64,000 nucleotides of DNA from positions 662,912,802 to 662,976,801 of the forward strand of contig CM042690.1 in assembly GCA_023614405.1 (NCBI GenBank), given 5' to 3'. Under the pieces are notes generated by a model. The model did no database searches and was not told where the DNA came from. It worked only from the letters and a program-made list of their open reading frames with translations. Below, piece by piece: positions 12,327-24,709 of the stretch. Positions within the stretch are counted from its first letter, which is position 1, and every line of letters starts with the position of its first letter. A program made the translations under genes and the position numbers. This DNA comes from Avena insularis. Its lineage: Eukaryota > Streptophyta > Magnoliopsida > Poales > Poaceae.

Positions 12327-14118
12327 TGTTGGAAATATTCCCTAGAGACAAATAGTAGTAAGGACTATTATCATATTTCATATAGTTTATGATTAAGTTT
12401 TATATCATGCTATAACTATATTGAGTGGAAACATCAATACACGTGTGATATACAAACAACCAGGGGTTCCCAGTGAAACTGTAGTCACTCGTTCATTGGT
12501 CAACAGATGATCAAGTTTCCTGATCATGTGGCATTTATGCCAGTTGGAAATGAGGTCATCTCATTCTGAGAATGAGATGATGAACCAATACCCAACCTAA
12601 ACATAGTGACCCGATCATGTCACGAAGTTCAAGTTACGCTGATTATAAATGGATCTCCGTAGACTATTCCTTAGACCGTGAGGCTATATAAATCACTGTC
12701 TCCCAAGAGTGATTTGATAACATCAAGCGCCACTTGGTAATACAGTGGTTATAAAGGTGTGTTCAGGTACTCGGAGGAAACCGTTGAGGCTATATATGTC
12801 AAGAGCGGGATTTTGTCCGTCCATGTGAAGGTAAGATACTCGAAGGGCCCACTCGGAGAAGTTATATCCAATAGTTGCGCAACGTGTGATTTGATCACGG
12901 GGATATCACTTGTCGGAACGAGTCAAGTAGCGTTGTTCGGTAACAAGATTGAACATGACATGGTGATGTCATTGATAAGATCTTGGGCAATGCAAGTATC
13001 GAGAGACAAAGGGAATAAGACACGACTGTCCCGGTTCAAACGACAAAAGATCTTCGTGGAACGCACCGGGGTCACATGGCCATCCAGGTCCCTCTGTCGA
13101 TCATTGGTGCAGGAGTGTCCCAACCATGTCTGGAGTGTTCCCGAACCGTGGGGTATCACTCTTAAGGGCTTGATGATGCTTAGAGAGTGTTTATAGGATC
13201 GGTAGAATCGCCGAAGAGTTGTAGAGAGAAAACCGGAAGGGTTTCGGTAAGTCCGGATGATGTCCGGAGTGGAGGTGGAAGGTGTTCCATGGCCACAGAG
13301 ATTGAATAATATGTGAATGAATATTAAATGTTGATTTAATCATTTATTCATAATTATTTAATAAAGAGAAAAATCAAATAAATGGTCAAAGGCTTAATAG
13401 GCCAATTCCCGGAGGAAGAGGGCCCATTAGGGGAAAGGAGAGAGGGAGAAGGGGCAAGGGGGAGGACGATTGGGCCTAGCCCCCCTCCCCCCCACGCGGG
13501 GCCCACTAGGGTGGCCGGCGGCCACCCTTCCCTCCTCCTCTCCTTTAGTCCCATCCCGGGACTTTGAGGGAGGTAGTACCTCCCCTCCCCACCCCCTATA
13601 TATAGTGGGGGTATTTGGCCAATTTAAATACACCAATAATCAATAAAGGTCTTCTCACTTTTGGGAGGACCTCTAGTTGATATTTTCTCTCTCCCCCTCT
13701 CTCTCGTGACCGTGGTCCCAAGTCCGGATCACTTGAGTGAGAGACATCTTCACATGAGGCGCCTATCGCTTGCGGATTCAGATCCGGGAGCTCTACTTCC
13801 GCAATTGTTGCTGGATCAGGGAAGCGGGAGTCATCATCAGGAACCGGACATGTGTAACTCCCCACGAGGTGTCGCACTTGAGGCACTCAAGTCGTTGGAG
13901 CCAAGGAGCGCAAGGACTTCATCACGACCTTGAGGACGGCTTCGGCTCATCTACATCAACCACGCTCTCCTGAGCGTTGACAACGCTTTTCGGTCTTCGA
14001 GGGTAAGTTCACAAAAAGCCCCTCCCGTTATTGTATTACTAATAGATATGTCCTGGCAGCTTCAGGGGTTCAGGGGCGTAGAGTAAAATTTATTGTTTTT
14101 ATACGCGGAACCCCTACA
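12327..14118 (+). repeat. 5' LTR of a Copia element (composite element 3)
   Basis: This 1,792-bp block starts TGTTGGAAATATTCCCTAGAG and ends CCCCTACA, directly followed by the primer-binding site TTGGTATCAGAGC at 14119. It carries a TATA-like stretch CTATATATAG near 13597. Its order of conserved blocks follows the other Angela-like LTRs, but it is clearly diverged from the 3' LTR at 27066-28920. The bases before it (ACTTG) do not match those after 28920 (GGTTC), so the composite has no target duplication. Confidence 0.8.
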
Positions 14119-16406
14119 TTGGTATCAGAGCTAGATCTATGCGTAGTAATGCTAGTACGGGTAGAACACATGAGATGTAGCGTGTGGGCGTTGATCTTTT
14201 AGTTGTTACCCTCCCACGTGTACTTGTGTATACCGCAGTAATGCTTGATGAAGCGGCCCCAACCGACTTTACGCATTCATTCGCGAGACTGGTCCATGCT
14301 TGACATACGGCTTGTACCGTATAAAGTGGCTTAGGGGGGTGTCTGTCTCTCTCGCATTAGTTGGTATGCCATTTGCAACGGAGGGCACCGAAAGGGGTGT
14401 AGTAGAGACAACTACTTGATCAGTTTGTGCTAAAAGTTTGTAGGTAAGAATGGTTCTTGTGCGAAAGCCCATTCAGCCACGTAAAACATGCAAAGATAAA
14501 GTAGAGGCATCTAACTTTGTTTTGCGGGGGGCGTTGCTTTGTGATATGGTTGTGGCAAAGGTAAAGTGATTACCTTTTGTTACATAGTAGTAGATAGTCA
14601 CGGAGGTGATGAACCACCACGTCGGAAAGACACCGGTACCCTAGTGTCTACGATGCCGGAACCCGGTGACGGCGGATGGAGATCACGACATGAAGGACCA
14701 TATCACATAGCATTTACATTCAATGTTATTGTTTGTATGTCTTATTGTGTGCTAGTATTAGATACTCGACGGTAGCCTAATAAGATGATTCCTGTTAAAA
14801 TTACCAACGATTGTGTTCCCCCTTAGTGTGCACCACCAAGAAAGTTCTTCGGTATGAGGCGATCCAGGGTTACATGCCTGGGTGTCAGACATATCTACGT
14901 TCGCATACAGTGGGTGTAAGCCATGTTGCATAGAAAATACACTAAGGTTGAGTTGGCGAGCCTAGCATGTGCAGACATGGCCTCAGAACACGGATGGTCG
15001 AAAGATCGAGCACGAGTCGCATGAATGATGTGACCGATGTTTAGCATCCACCCTTGAACCCACATTGATGGCCGTGACGATCGGGGGAGATGTGGCTGAT
15101 AGGGGTCGTGTTATCACTAGGAACCCTTTTGGGGATAGGTGTTTCTGAGTGGAGTTATTATTAACTCATTTAATTATAAACTTAGTCTAAATGCCTTTTG
15201 CAATTATAAATGTAGATGGCTCACCGTGAAGCTTACTTTGTCATTGAGGATTGGGTAAAGGGTGAGAAACTTAGACTTGATGGATCCAACTTCCCTAGTT
15301 GGCTTGTGCGCCTGAATGATCTCCTTACTAGGAATTGACTGAGCCAGACTACTATACGCCGCACGATGGATTTGACTGAGCCAGACTACTATGAGACCCC
15401 ACAAGAGCTAGCAGACCGCTACTATCGTCAAGAGATGTCCACCTACATTCAGATAATAATGTGTTACGGGATGGTAGATGAACTACATCCGCTCATGGGT
15501 GATCTTGATCCATATTCGATGGTGGATCAGCTGAGAGCAGAGTTCATAGGCCATGTGCACATGTGGAAGCACGAGCTGCTTGGAGAGTTCCTTTCAATAC
15601 AGATGGAGGAGCATACATGTTTGAAGGGTCACTTGGAGCGCATGCTTGATGCACACACAATACTGGTTCACTTCATGGATTACTGGATGGCTGATCCATT
15701 TGTGATAGACGTACTGCTTCGGTCGTTGCCTCCCAGCTACGAAAGACATGTCCGGAGTAGCATCATGAGTGGTGATACGGAAGCATTGGATTTCCATGAG
15801 TTCATATTACGTTTCAGGAACATAAAGGTTGAACCAATCACCGGAGAGGTCATCAATGACAAAGGTATATATTTGATATACAGTTTTATAAATGTTATAA
15901 TCTTGCAAACACATTTGCAGTGTTAAGTATATCTGATACTTGTTCTGTTTTGCTGAAAACAGGTCCTTCTACATGAGAGGTGCTTGCTGGAGAGGAGGTG
16001 ACGTTGCGTGTTGATGGCGAGCATGATGATGACGGCCGACGAAACTCCCCCTCGACATTTATCATTTAGTTTGAGTTTTAGGATGATTACTGTAATCAAG
16101 AGATTGTGAACTTCTTTAGTACGTCTCACACTTCGTGAGACGGTTATTCATATTAGAGTTTGTAACAAACAGTTGTTCTACTTTTATGAATGATTTCTAT
16201 TCGTGTTCATGTCTTGTTTGATTATGTGTGAATTATCCTTGTTGTTTGAAACTAATTGATAATGCATGAACATTTGTAAAATATTAAAATGCCTTGTTTA
16301 AAATACTCAACTTAATGATATATTCATTGATGAATGAAAAACCATTGTTTAAATTCGAAGTTATGTGATAATATGTGAAAGTCATTCGATTTCTTCTCAC
16401 GTATAA
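14119..16406 (+). mobile_element. 5' part of Copia interior, with primer-binding site and gag
   Basis: The interior starts with the primer-binding site TGGTATCAGAGC (14120-14131). It runs through about 1.1 kb of non-coding leader, a gag frame (15216-15976) and about 430 bp of AT-rich non-coding sequence. Element 2 then inserted at 16407. The protease, integrase and reverse-transcriptase order expected after gag is not visible. TATAA at 16402-16406 is the target duplication of element 2. Confidence 0.75.
15216..15976 (+). pseudogene. gag: Copia gag (BARE-like), disrupted, with candidate intron
   Basis: The frame starts MAHREAYFVIEDWVKGEKLR and includes LDGSNFPSWLVRL, typical of the N-terminus of Copia Gag (UBN2-type), the capsid protein. 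An in-frame TGA falls at 15336-15338, inside the first copy of a 21-bp direct repeat (15335-15355 and 15372-15392). Beyond it the same frame stays open from 15366 to 15926 and includes a Gag-like helix-rich segment with LLRSLPPSYERHV. A plausible intron spans 15865-15962 (AAAG|GTATAT to AAAACAG|GT); removing it gives an end reading DKGPST and a stop at 15974-15976. Unspliced, the frame ends at 15924-15926. No zinc knuckle (CX2CX4HX4C) is visible. Confidence 0.7.
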
Positions 16407-18044
16407 TGATGGGTTCGTAGCATGGAAAACTAAAAATTTCTATCGCAAGAACAAACAAAACCCAGATCTAATCTAGATAAAAGCCAAGATCTAATCTATT
16501 AGACATGTGCAACGAGATAGATCTGTACTAACCCTCGTAGATCCGAAAGCGTTACGAGATTAGATCTCGGGATTGATGTAGGCGATCACTTGCCGATCTC
16601 AAGATCATGTGGACGATCCTTCCGGCCAAGCGTTAAGCCTTCCAATGGTCACACGCGTGAGTCAGCAGACCTTCCTCTCCTGCTCCAACAGCATGGAGGT
16701 AGTAGATCTTCTCCATGTAATCCCAGCACGATGGTGTGGTGGTGGTGGTGAGGAGAGAATTCGAGGCTTCGCCTAAGCCAGAGCAGAGCGAAGGTAGAGG
16801 AGAGAGGCGTGCTAGAGCTTGTTATGAGAGAGGGCTAGAGGGGGCGCCTCCTTCTATTTAAAGGAGGAGGAGCTGGGAGGAGTCCTAGTAGGACTCCTCC
16901 CATGGCAGCTGGGTTGGGAGGGAGGTCCTCCTCCCCACGAATCCGTGTCTCGCCCCCACAAGGTTTCCTTTGACCCTTTCTTGGTTTTCAAGCAAACACC
17001 AAGAACTCTTCTAGAACCTTCGAACATTCAAACCTTCTAGAATCTCCATACAAACTCCTAACATTTCCTAACTTAGAAAATGATCCCCAATATATGAATC
17101 TTATTCTTCTGGACCATTCCGGATCTCCTCGTGATGTCCCGGATCCAATCCGAGACCAACAACATTCGGTTTCCAACGCACATTCCATATCTACTTAAAA
17201 CAACTTCAACCTTATGTGTCACCCTACGGTTCGTGAATATGCGAATATGATGGAGACACATCTTCGATCAATAACCATTAGCGGGATCTGAGATCCATAA
17301 CAGCTCCCACATACTCAACGATGACTTCGTGATCGATAGAACCATTAACATCTGAAACCAATTCCCTTTGTCACGTGATATTCTACTTATCCGAGGTTTG
17401 ATCGTGTATTCCATACCTAGTTCTACCTCACATCGATAAGTACTCTTTACTCGTTCCATGTTATGTCATCCCTTGTGACCTAGTCACATGCTTGCAAGCT
17501 AACTAGATGACATTCCACCGAGAGGGCCCAGAGCATATCTATCCGTCATATGGATGGACAAATCCCAATCTTGGTCCATGCGCTTCAACACATACTTTCA
17601 GAATACCCAATGACACCTTTATAACCACCCGCCATTTAAGCGGTGTTTGATGTCATCAAAGTACCCATCCGGTGATGGTGATTAACATAACCTCATGGTC
17701 GAAGGATTAGGTTACTATGCATTTGAAAGCTTACAGCAATACGAACTTAATGACTTGATCTTATGCTACGCTTACTATGGGTGTGTGTCCATCACATCAT
17801 TCTCCTAATATATGCTCTTGTTATTAACGACATCCAATGTCCATGATCAGGAAACCATGATCATCCATTAATCAACAAGCTAGCTTAACAAGAGGCTTAC
17901 TAGGGACTCTTTTATGTTTACAAAACACACAAGTATTAATGTTTCCGGCTAATACAATTATAGCATGGGATGTAAACATTTATCATAAACATAAAGATAT
18001 AATAATAACCACTTTCTTATTGCCTCTTGGGCATATCTCCAACA
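16407..18044 (-). repeat. 3' LTR of element 2
   Basis: This 1,638-bp LTR pairs with 23040-24704. Roughly 16620-17420 differs from its partner by many small deletions and substitutions, whereas about 17420-18044 is nearly identical. Its outer end adjoins the target duplication TATAA. Confidence 0.9.
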
Positions 18045-21000
18045 GTCTCCCACTTGCACTAGAGTCAATAATCTAGTTAAAAACTTGTGCTTTCAACACC
18101 TATGGCTTTCTGGTGTTGTATAGACACTATTGCTAGTGGTAAACATAATCTTGGATCGACACTTCCTGTGTCCGTGTGTATTTGCATGTCCTTGCGTCTC
18201 TACGCATTACTCATTCTCCAATGAGATGGCATCATATAAATTTGGTCCTTTGGTGAGACCTTTAGTTCCTTGGGATTAAATCATGTTGATACAATTGTCA
18301 TACAATGTATCTTCACAGTATCATCCCGCTATGAACCACACCTAGTTTGATAACAAACTACTTGACGCAAATGTCCTCATTTGCTGCTACAATAGCAGTC
18401 ATATACTTAGCCTTTTGTTGTAGTATCTGTCATAATGTTTTAACTTTGGTACTCAACCAAATTCGTTATGGAACTTTCTTTCCATTACATTGTGCCACCC
18501 ATAGTTTAAATTGAGATAAACTTAATTTGTGACAAAACTAGTATCAATGCAACAATTTACAATGAACTATTTGTCACCACTATATAAGTAATATATTCTT
18601 AGTTCTTCCAAAGATCATAGGAATATCCCTACTATTGTCCAATGATCATCTTATGAGTCATTCTGGTATATGCTCATAACATTTAGAGCATAGGACATAT
18701 CTGGATGTGTACATCTCAAGGAATGATTGATCAAAATATTCTTGTGATTTCACCAAGTGTCAAAACACTTGAATCTCGTGTCAACACACTTGAATCTTGA
18801 TTCAGTCCTTTCCGCGGCCAAGAACCTTTCTTGTTGTTTCCATATTGAACTCATTCAACATCTTATCTATGTACATTTGGCAAAACCATATTAGCGCCTC
18901 AATCTATCCATATAGACATTGATGCCTAATTCTTGGGTTATGCCTAAGTCTTTCATCGAAATGAAATTCTTAACCTGTGTCAATAAAAGATACATCATCT
19001 CTAATCAACAATATGTCTTTCACATAATGTATTAGAAATATGTCTTAGCTCCACTTAATTTCTTGCAAAATGCAAACATCTTCATCGTCTCGATGAAATT
19101 AAACCTTTAACGGTTTCATCACGGTGAAGATTCCAACTCATGATGCTCACTTCAACCATTGAAGTTTTGCATACTCTTTTAGCACCCTTTGAATTAACAA
19201 AACCCTTTGGATTGTGTCATGGACACATCCTAGGTAACCATTCTATTAGAAGAACTTGTTTTGTTTGTTCAACTACCATATACCAAAATATATGTAGTGG
19301 TTGCTATATTAATCCGTCCAGACAAAATATCGCTATGAAAGATCAAATCTTATCATAGTCAATTCCTTGAACATTGTCGTAAACTCTTTCCGACATGTCG
19401 ACTATTTTATAGATGTGAAACATCCATGTCTATTTCTTTATAGATCCATATCATCGTAAGGTCTTGCACCTTTCTAGAGGGTCTTTCAAATTCAAAGCAT
19501 GATTTCTCGTGTATGGAATTATCACGGATTTTATGGCTTCAAGCCACTTAACGAAGTCAGGGCCCATCATTGCTTCTTTGCATGTAGTCGGTTCATCATT
19601 GTCAAACAACAATGATTTAACTCTCAAATCTTGGCATTTGATTACTTACCCGACCTACTTGGTTTAATAGGAACTTAGATCTCCGTGACTAGAACCTTTG
19701 AGGCACGTGAGCCATGAGCATTGTTGCTGCCTCCGGGACATTTACCGACGCTGCGCAACTCAGCACATATTAGCCAAGGTTCAACAACCTTGTCAAAGTT
19801 CTATTGTCCTCCCACTTAACTTTTCACCAAAATTCCTTCTCAAGAAACTTGACATTCTAAGCGACAAACACTTTTGTCTTCGGTGTTATGGAGGAATACC
19901 CAATGGTTATTCGAAATAACCTACAAAGACATGCTCATCCGACTTTGGTTGTAAACACTTTACTTATGCCTAGCATACCAAAAAAATTAAGAAAGGACAA
20001 CCTGGGTTTTATCCCAAACCATGACTTATATGGTGTCATTTCAGCGGATCACGATGGAGCTCCTTTCAGTGTAAAAGCGGTAGTCACTAAAGCTTTAATT
20101 TTTAAAATATAATGGCAGTTTTATAAATGACACCTTTGATCTTACCATGTCAAACAAGGTTTCATTACATATCTCGAACACTCCATACTCCTATGGTGTT
20201 TTGGGAAATGCAAATCTATGGAACGATTCCTCAAATCTTAGGTGTTTTGGTAAACTTGTAACTCAAACATCTTTCTTTATGATCCAATCATAAACTTTTT
20301 ATTTTCTTGTTACAATGATTTTCCACTTCATCTTGAAAGTCTTTGAACATTTTCAAATGTTTCATACTTCTTCCTTATTGAGTAAGTATATACATATACT
20401 CACTCAAATCTTCGGAGAAAGCATATGAAGTTGAAATCCATCGTCCACGACTACACATAATGAACTATATACATCAATATGTACAAATTCCAATCAGTTA
20501 GTCGTCCGTTCCTCTTTTGGCCTACGAACGAAGTTTTAATTATCTCCAAGAAAGTATCACAAGCGTCATTTGATCAAAATCAAAGACTCCAAAAATCCAT
20601 CAACACGGAGTTTCTTCATGTATCCCTTTCAATATAATTTAAACAGCGATGTCACTTTGCAAGTGATCTTTCAATTATTTGTCTTGCGACATTTTAGCAT
20701 TAGTTTTATGGTCGTTATTTCTCCAACCAGACTTGTATATCATCCATCTATTATGGAATACGGTAATTATTTGAACAACCTTTTGTCGTCATAATACCTG
20801 ATCAAAATAACAATTATTGAAACAAATCTTGAAGGCAAGCTTTGATGTTAACGAGCAACACAACAACCCTTTGTTTGTTTTTTATGAACATCATAACATA
20901 TTCTCTTGCTAGTTACTTAGGCCATTGCAGTTCATGAATTGTGTTGTCCTGTATGACACTTCATACCAACCAATTTGGTATCCAATACCGCAGAACCACA

Positions 21001-23039
21001 TTGTTTAACAACCAAGGAATACAACCATAACATGTATCTTCTATATACCTAAGTTGGATATCTCCAATCTTTTCTTTTCTGCCAAATATTTTATAGATTC
21101 TCTTTCAACAATTCCTTTTCTTTTAAAAGAATCTATCAACATCAATAGTGGTGTCATTCACATGACACATAGTACAACGTGTGTATAGTCAAATACTAAT
21201 ACCTTTGGACTTGCACTTTGAAGTGGATCACCTTCTTCAAATGTTTGGCATTCTTTCAAAATTCCATTCTTTAGTAATCTTTTAGTGTAGTAAACATTTT
21301 ACTTACATCTTCTATTCATCCTTATCATGACAACTTTCATGATCAAGCTGTTATAGCTTATAAAGGTGAATTGCGAGTATAATATTTCTTTTCCAAAACC
21401 TTTTGGAGGATTAGGACGACTGGCGTCTCCAACCTTCACAAATTCTCATCAAATATGAGGACGTATACTCTATCATGTTGTAACCAACATATTGTTTTAG
21501 ATATCGCAATACCTTTCACATATGATGGTTTCTAAAACATTGCTTTCAGCTCTTAGATAAACTTGATATTAAAAACAATCTTTTGAGTATCAAGAATCAT
21601 GGAGGCAAACATGATACATTAGATACTAACACTGGAATTGTTACTCTTGATTTAATACTGTTTATTAAACTTCACAGAGTAAACGGAGTTTGCTAAAAGT
21701 TTGCAACAGGACTTTCAAACTTTAGATTGACACTCAAAACAATACGATACCAGTTCGTAAAGCAAATATCCAGAATTTCTATAGTTCTACTATCTCAACT
21801 ATAACTAAGCATAAGGTGGTAAACGGATGCCAATGACTACAACAAACTATGCAAATTCACTTTGATTGTGTTTATGATAAATTGAGTTTGACTAATCCAA
21901 ATTACAAAAGAACTCCCACTCAAAACAACATCCCTCGAGTTGTTTTAGTGATTACACGAACCAAATCCACTACACCAAGTCCGATCATCACGTGAGATGA
22001 TGTAGCTTTAAAGGCGAACAATCAACATGTTCATCATATCATCCATATGACTCATGCTTTACCTTTCGGTATTCCGTGTTCCAAGACCATGTCTTTACAT
22101 GCTAGGCTCGTCAAGATTAACCTTAGTATCCGCATGTGCAAATCTGGCTTGCACCCGTTGTATGCACACGTAGAATCTATCACACCCGATCATCACGAGA
22201 TGCTTCGAAACGACGAGTCTTAGCAACGGTGCCTACTAAGGACGAACACTTTATTACTTGATATTTAGTGAGAGGGATCATCTTATAATGCTACCATCGC
22301 GATCTAAGCAATACAAGATGCATAAAGGATTAACATCACAGGCAATTCATAATTAGTGTGATATGATATGGCCCTTTCTTCTTATGCCTTTGATCTCCAT
22401 CTCCAAAGCACGAACATGATCTCCATCATCACCAGCATTGCGTCAAGGTCAGTGGCGCCACTTCATGGTTGTCCATCACCACCAGCAACTATTACAACTA
22501 CATGGAATAAAGCTATTACAAGATGAATAGACAAACATGTCTTAACAGAATTAAAGACAACCATTAGGCTCCTGCCGGTTGCCATATTACAATAAGGATC
22601 ATTGGATACATCAAATATAATCACAATCACATGATGGCCATATCACATCACAAAACCCCTGCAAAAACAAGTTAGATGCCTCTAATTTTCTATGCATGTT
22701 TTACATGGTTTGGGGCTTTCGAATAAGAACGGATCTTACCTACGAAACTGAACCACAACGTTGATACAAGTGCTATCAAGTGCAAAGTGTAGATTGGATC
22801 TATACTATGATGGGAGAGACAGACACTCGCAAAGCCACTTGTGCAAAGCAAGTTACACGTCAAGCGTGGAGCAAGTCTCATGTGCGATGACATGTAAGGT
22901 TATCCCGAGCCGCTTCATCCCACCATACCGCAAGATGCAAAGTACACAAAGCAAAAGACGGCACGAGCACCAACGCCCACAAAACCATTGTGTTCTACTC
23001 GTGCAACAGATCTACGCATAGACACGACTCTGATACCAC
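18045..23039 (-). pseudogene. Decayed gag-pol interior of element 2
   Basis: This 5.0 kb interior on the minus strand has no long open frame. Traces of Copia reverse transcriptase are readable around 18890-19020: on the minus strand, a stretch translating DDVSFIDT, then an in-frame TAA (18970-18972), then ATGAAAGACTTAGGC and CTATATGGATAG, with a second TAA at 18891-18893. These positions correspond to the stops at 5910-5912 and 6000-6002 in element 1. The remainder is collinear with element 1 at roughly the same spacing. No gag zinc knuckle, protease or integrase motif is visible. Confidence 0.75.
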
Positions 23040-24704
23040 TGATGGGTTTGTAGCATGGAAAACAAAAAAATTCTACCGCAAGAACGAACAAAACCCAGAT
23101 CTAATCTAGATAAAAGCCAAGATCTAATCTATTAGACATGTGCAACGAGATAGATTTGTACTAACCCTCGTAGATCCGAAAGCGTTACGAGATTAGATCT
23201 CGGGGTTGATGTAGTCGATCACTTGCCGATCTCAAGATCGTGTGGACGATCCTTCCGCGGCGTTGCTTAAAGCACTTCCATGATCGGTCCTGCGTCTGAG
23301 TCGAAGCAGACCTTCCTCTCCCGTTCCAAATGAGCAATGGAGGTAGTAGATCTTCTCCACGGAATCCCAGCGACGACGGTGTGGTGGTGGTGGTGGAGGA
23401 GAGAATTCTGCAGGCTTCGCCTAAGAGGAGAGCCAAGGTAGAGGAGAGGCGGCTAGAGCTTGTTATGAGAGAGAGGGTTAGGAGGCGCCCTCCCTTCTAT
23501 TTAAAGGAGGGAGGCGCTGGGAGGGAAGTCCTAGTAGGACTCCCTCCCATGGCCGGCAGTTGGGAAGGGGAGAGTCCTCCTCCACGAATCCGTGTCTCGC
23601 CTCACAAGGTTTCCTTTGACCCTTTCTTGGTTTTAAGCAAACACCAAGAACTCTTCTAGAACCTTCCGAACATTCAAACCTTCTAGAATCTCCATACAAA
23701 CACTCCGGAACATTTCCTAACTTAGAAAATGATCCCCAATATATGAATCTTATTCTTCGGACCATTCCGGATCTCCTCGTGATGTCCCGGATCCAATCCG
23801 AGACTCCGAACAACATTCGGTTTCCAACGCACATTCCATATCTACTTAAAATAACTTCGAACCTTAAGTGTGTCACCCTACGGTTCGTGAATATGCAGAC
23901 ATGATGGAGACACATCTCCGATCAATAACCATTAGCGGGATCTGGAGATCCATAATAGCTCCCACATACTCAACGATGACTTCGTGATCGATAGAACCAT
24001 TAACATACGAAACCAATTCCCTTTGTCACGCGATATTCTACTTATCCGAGGTTTGATCGTCGGTATCTCCATACCTAGTTCTACCTCGTTACTGATAAGT
24101 ACTCTTTACTCGTTCCATGTTATGTCATCCCTTGTGACCTAGTCACATGCTTGCAAGCTAACTAGATGACATTCCACTGAGAGGGCCCAGAGCATATCTA
24201 TTCGTCATATGGATGGACAAATCCCAATCTTGGTCCATGCGCTTCAACACATACTTTCAGAATACCCAATGACATCTTTATAACCACCCAGTTATGAAGC
24301 GGTGTTTGATGTCATCAAAGTACCCATCCGGTGATGGTGATTAACATAACCTCATGGTCGAAGGATTAGGTTACTATGCATTTGAAATCTTACAGCAATA
24401 CGAACTTAATGACTTGATCTTATGCTACGCTTACTATGGGTGTGTGTCCATCACATCATTCTCCTAATGATATGATCTTGTTATTAACGACATCCAATGT
24501 CCATGATCAGGAAACCATGATCATCCATTAATCAACAAGCTAGCTTAACAAGAGGCTTACTAGGGACTCTTTTATGTTTACAAAACACACAAGTATTAAT
24601 GTTTCCGATTAATACAATTATAGCATGGGATGTAAACATTTATCATAAACATAAAGATATAATAATAACCACTTTATTATTGCCTCTTGGGCATATCTCC
24701 AACA
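23040..24704 (-). repeat. 5' LTR of element 2
   Basis: This 1,665-bp LTR is separated by one base from the primer-binding site at 23027-23038. On the minus strand it starts TGTTGGAGATATGCCC at 24704 and ends CATCA at 23040. It is probably closer to the ancestral state than the 3' copy, because it keeps blocks such as ACTCCGGAAC that are shortened in that copy. Confidence 0.9.
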
Positions 24705-24709
24705 TATAA

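Larger units (their letters stand above)
16407..24704 (-). mobile_element. Complete LTR retrotransposon, Angela/BARE-like Copia, non-autonomous (element 2)
   Basis: The element is 8,298 bp on the minus strand, flanked by the target duplication TATAA (16402-16406 and 24705-24709). Its 5' LTR is 23040-24704 and its 3' LTR 16407-18044. Read on the minus strand both start TGTTGGAGATATGCCCAAGAGG and end CCCATCA. The primer-binding site (TGGTATCAGAGT on the minus strand) lies at 23027-23038, and the purine tract next to the 3' LTR at about 18045-18060. The interior parallels that of element 1 block for block, with no long open frame. It is inserted into the interior of composite element 3, so it is younger than that element. 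Confidence 0.9.

Noticed and set aside
15366..15926. A 186-codon frame as a possible host gene
   Set aside because: Its sequence and position after a Copia LTR and primer-binding site identify it as retrotransposon gag.
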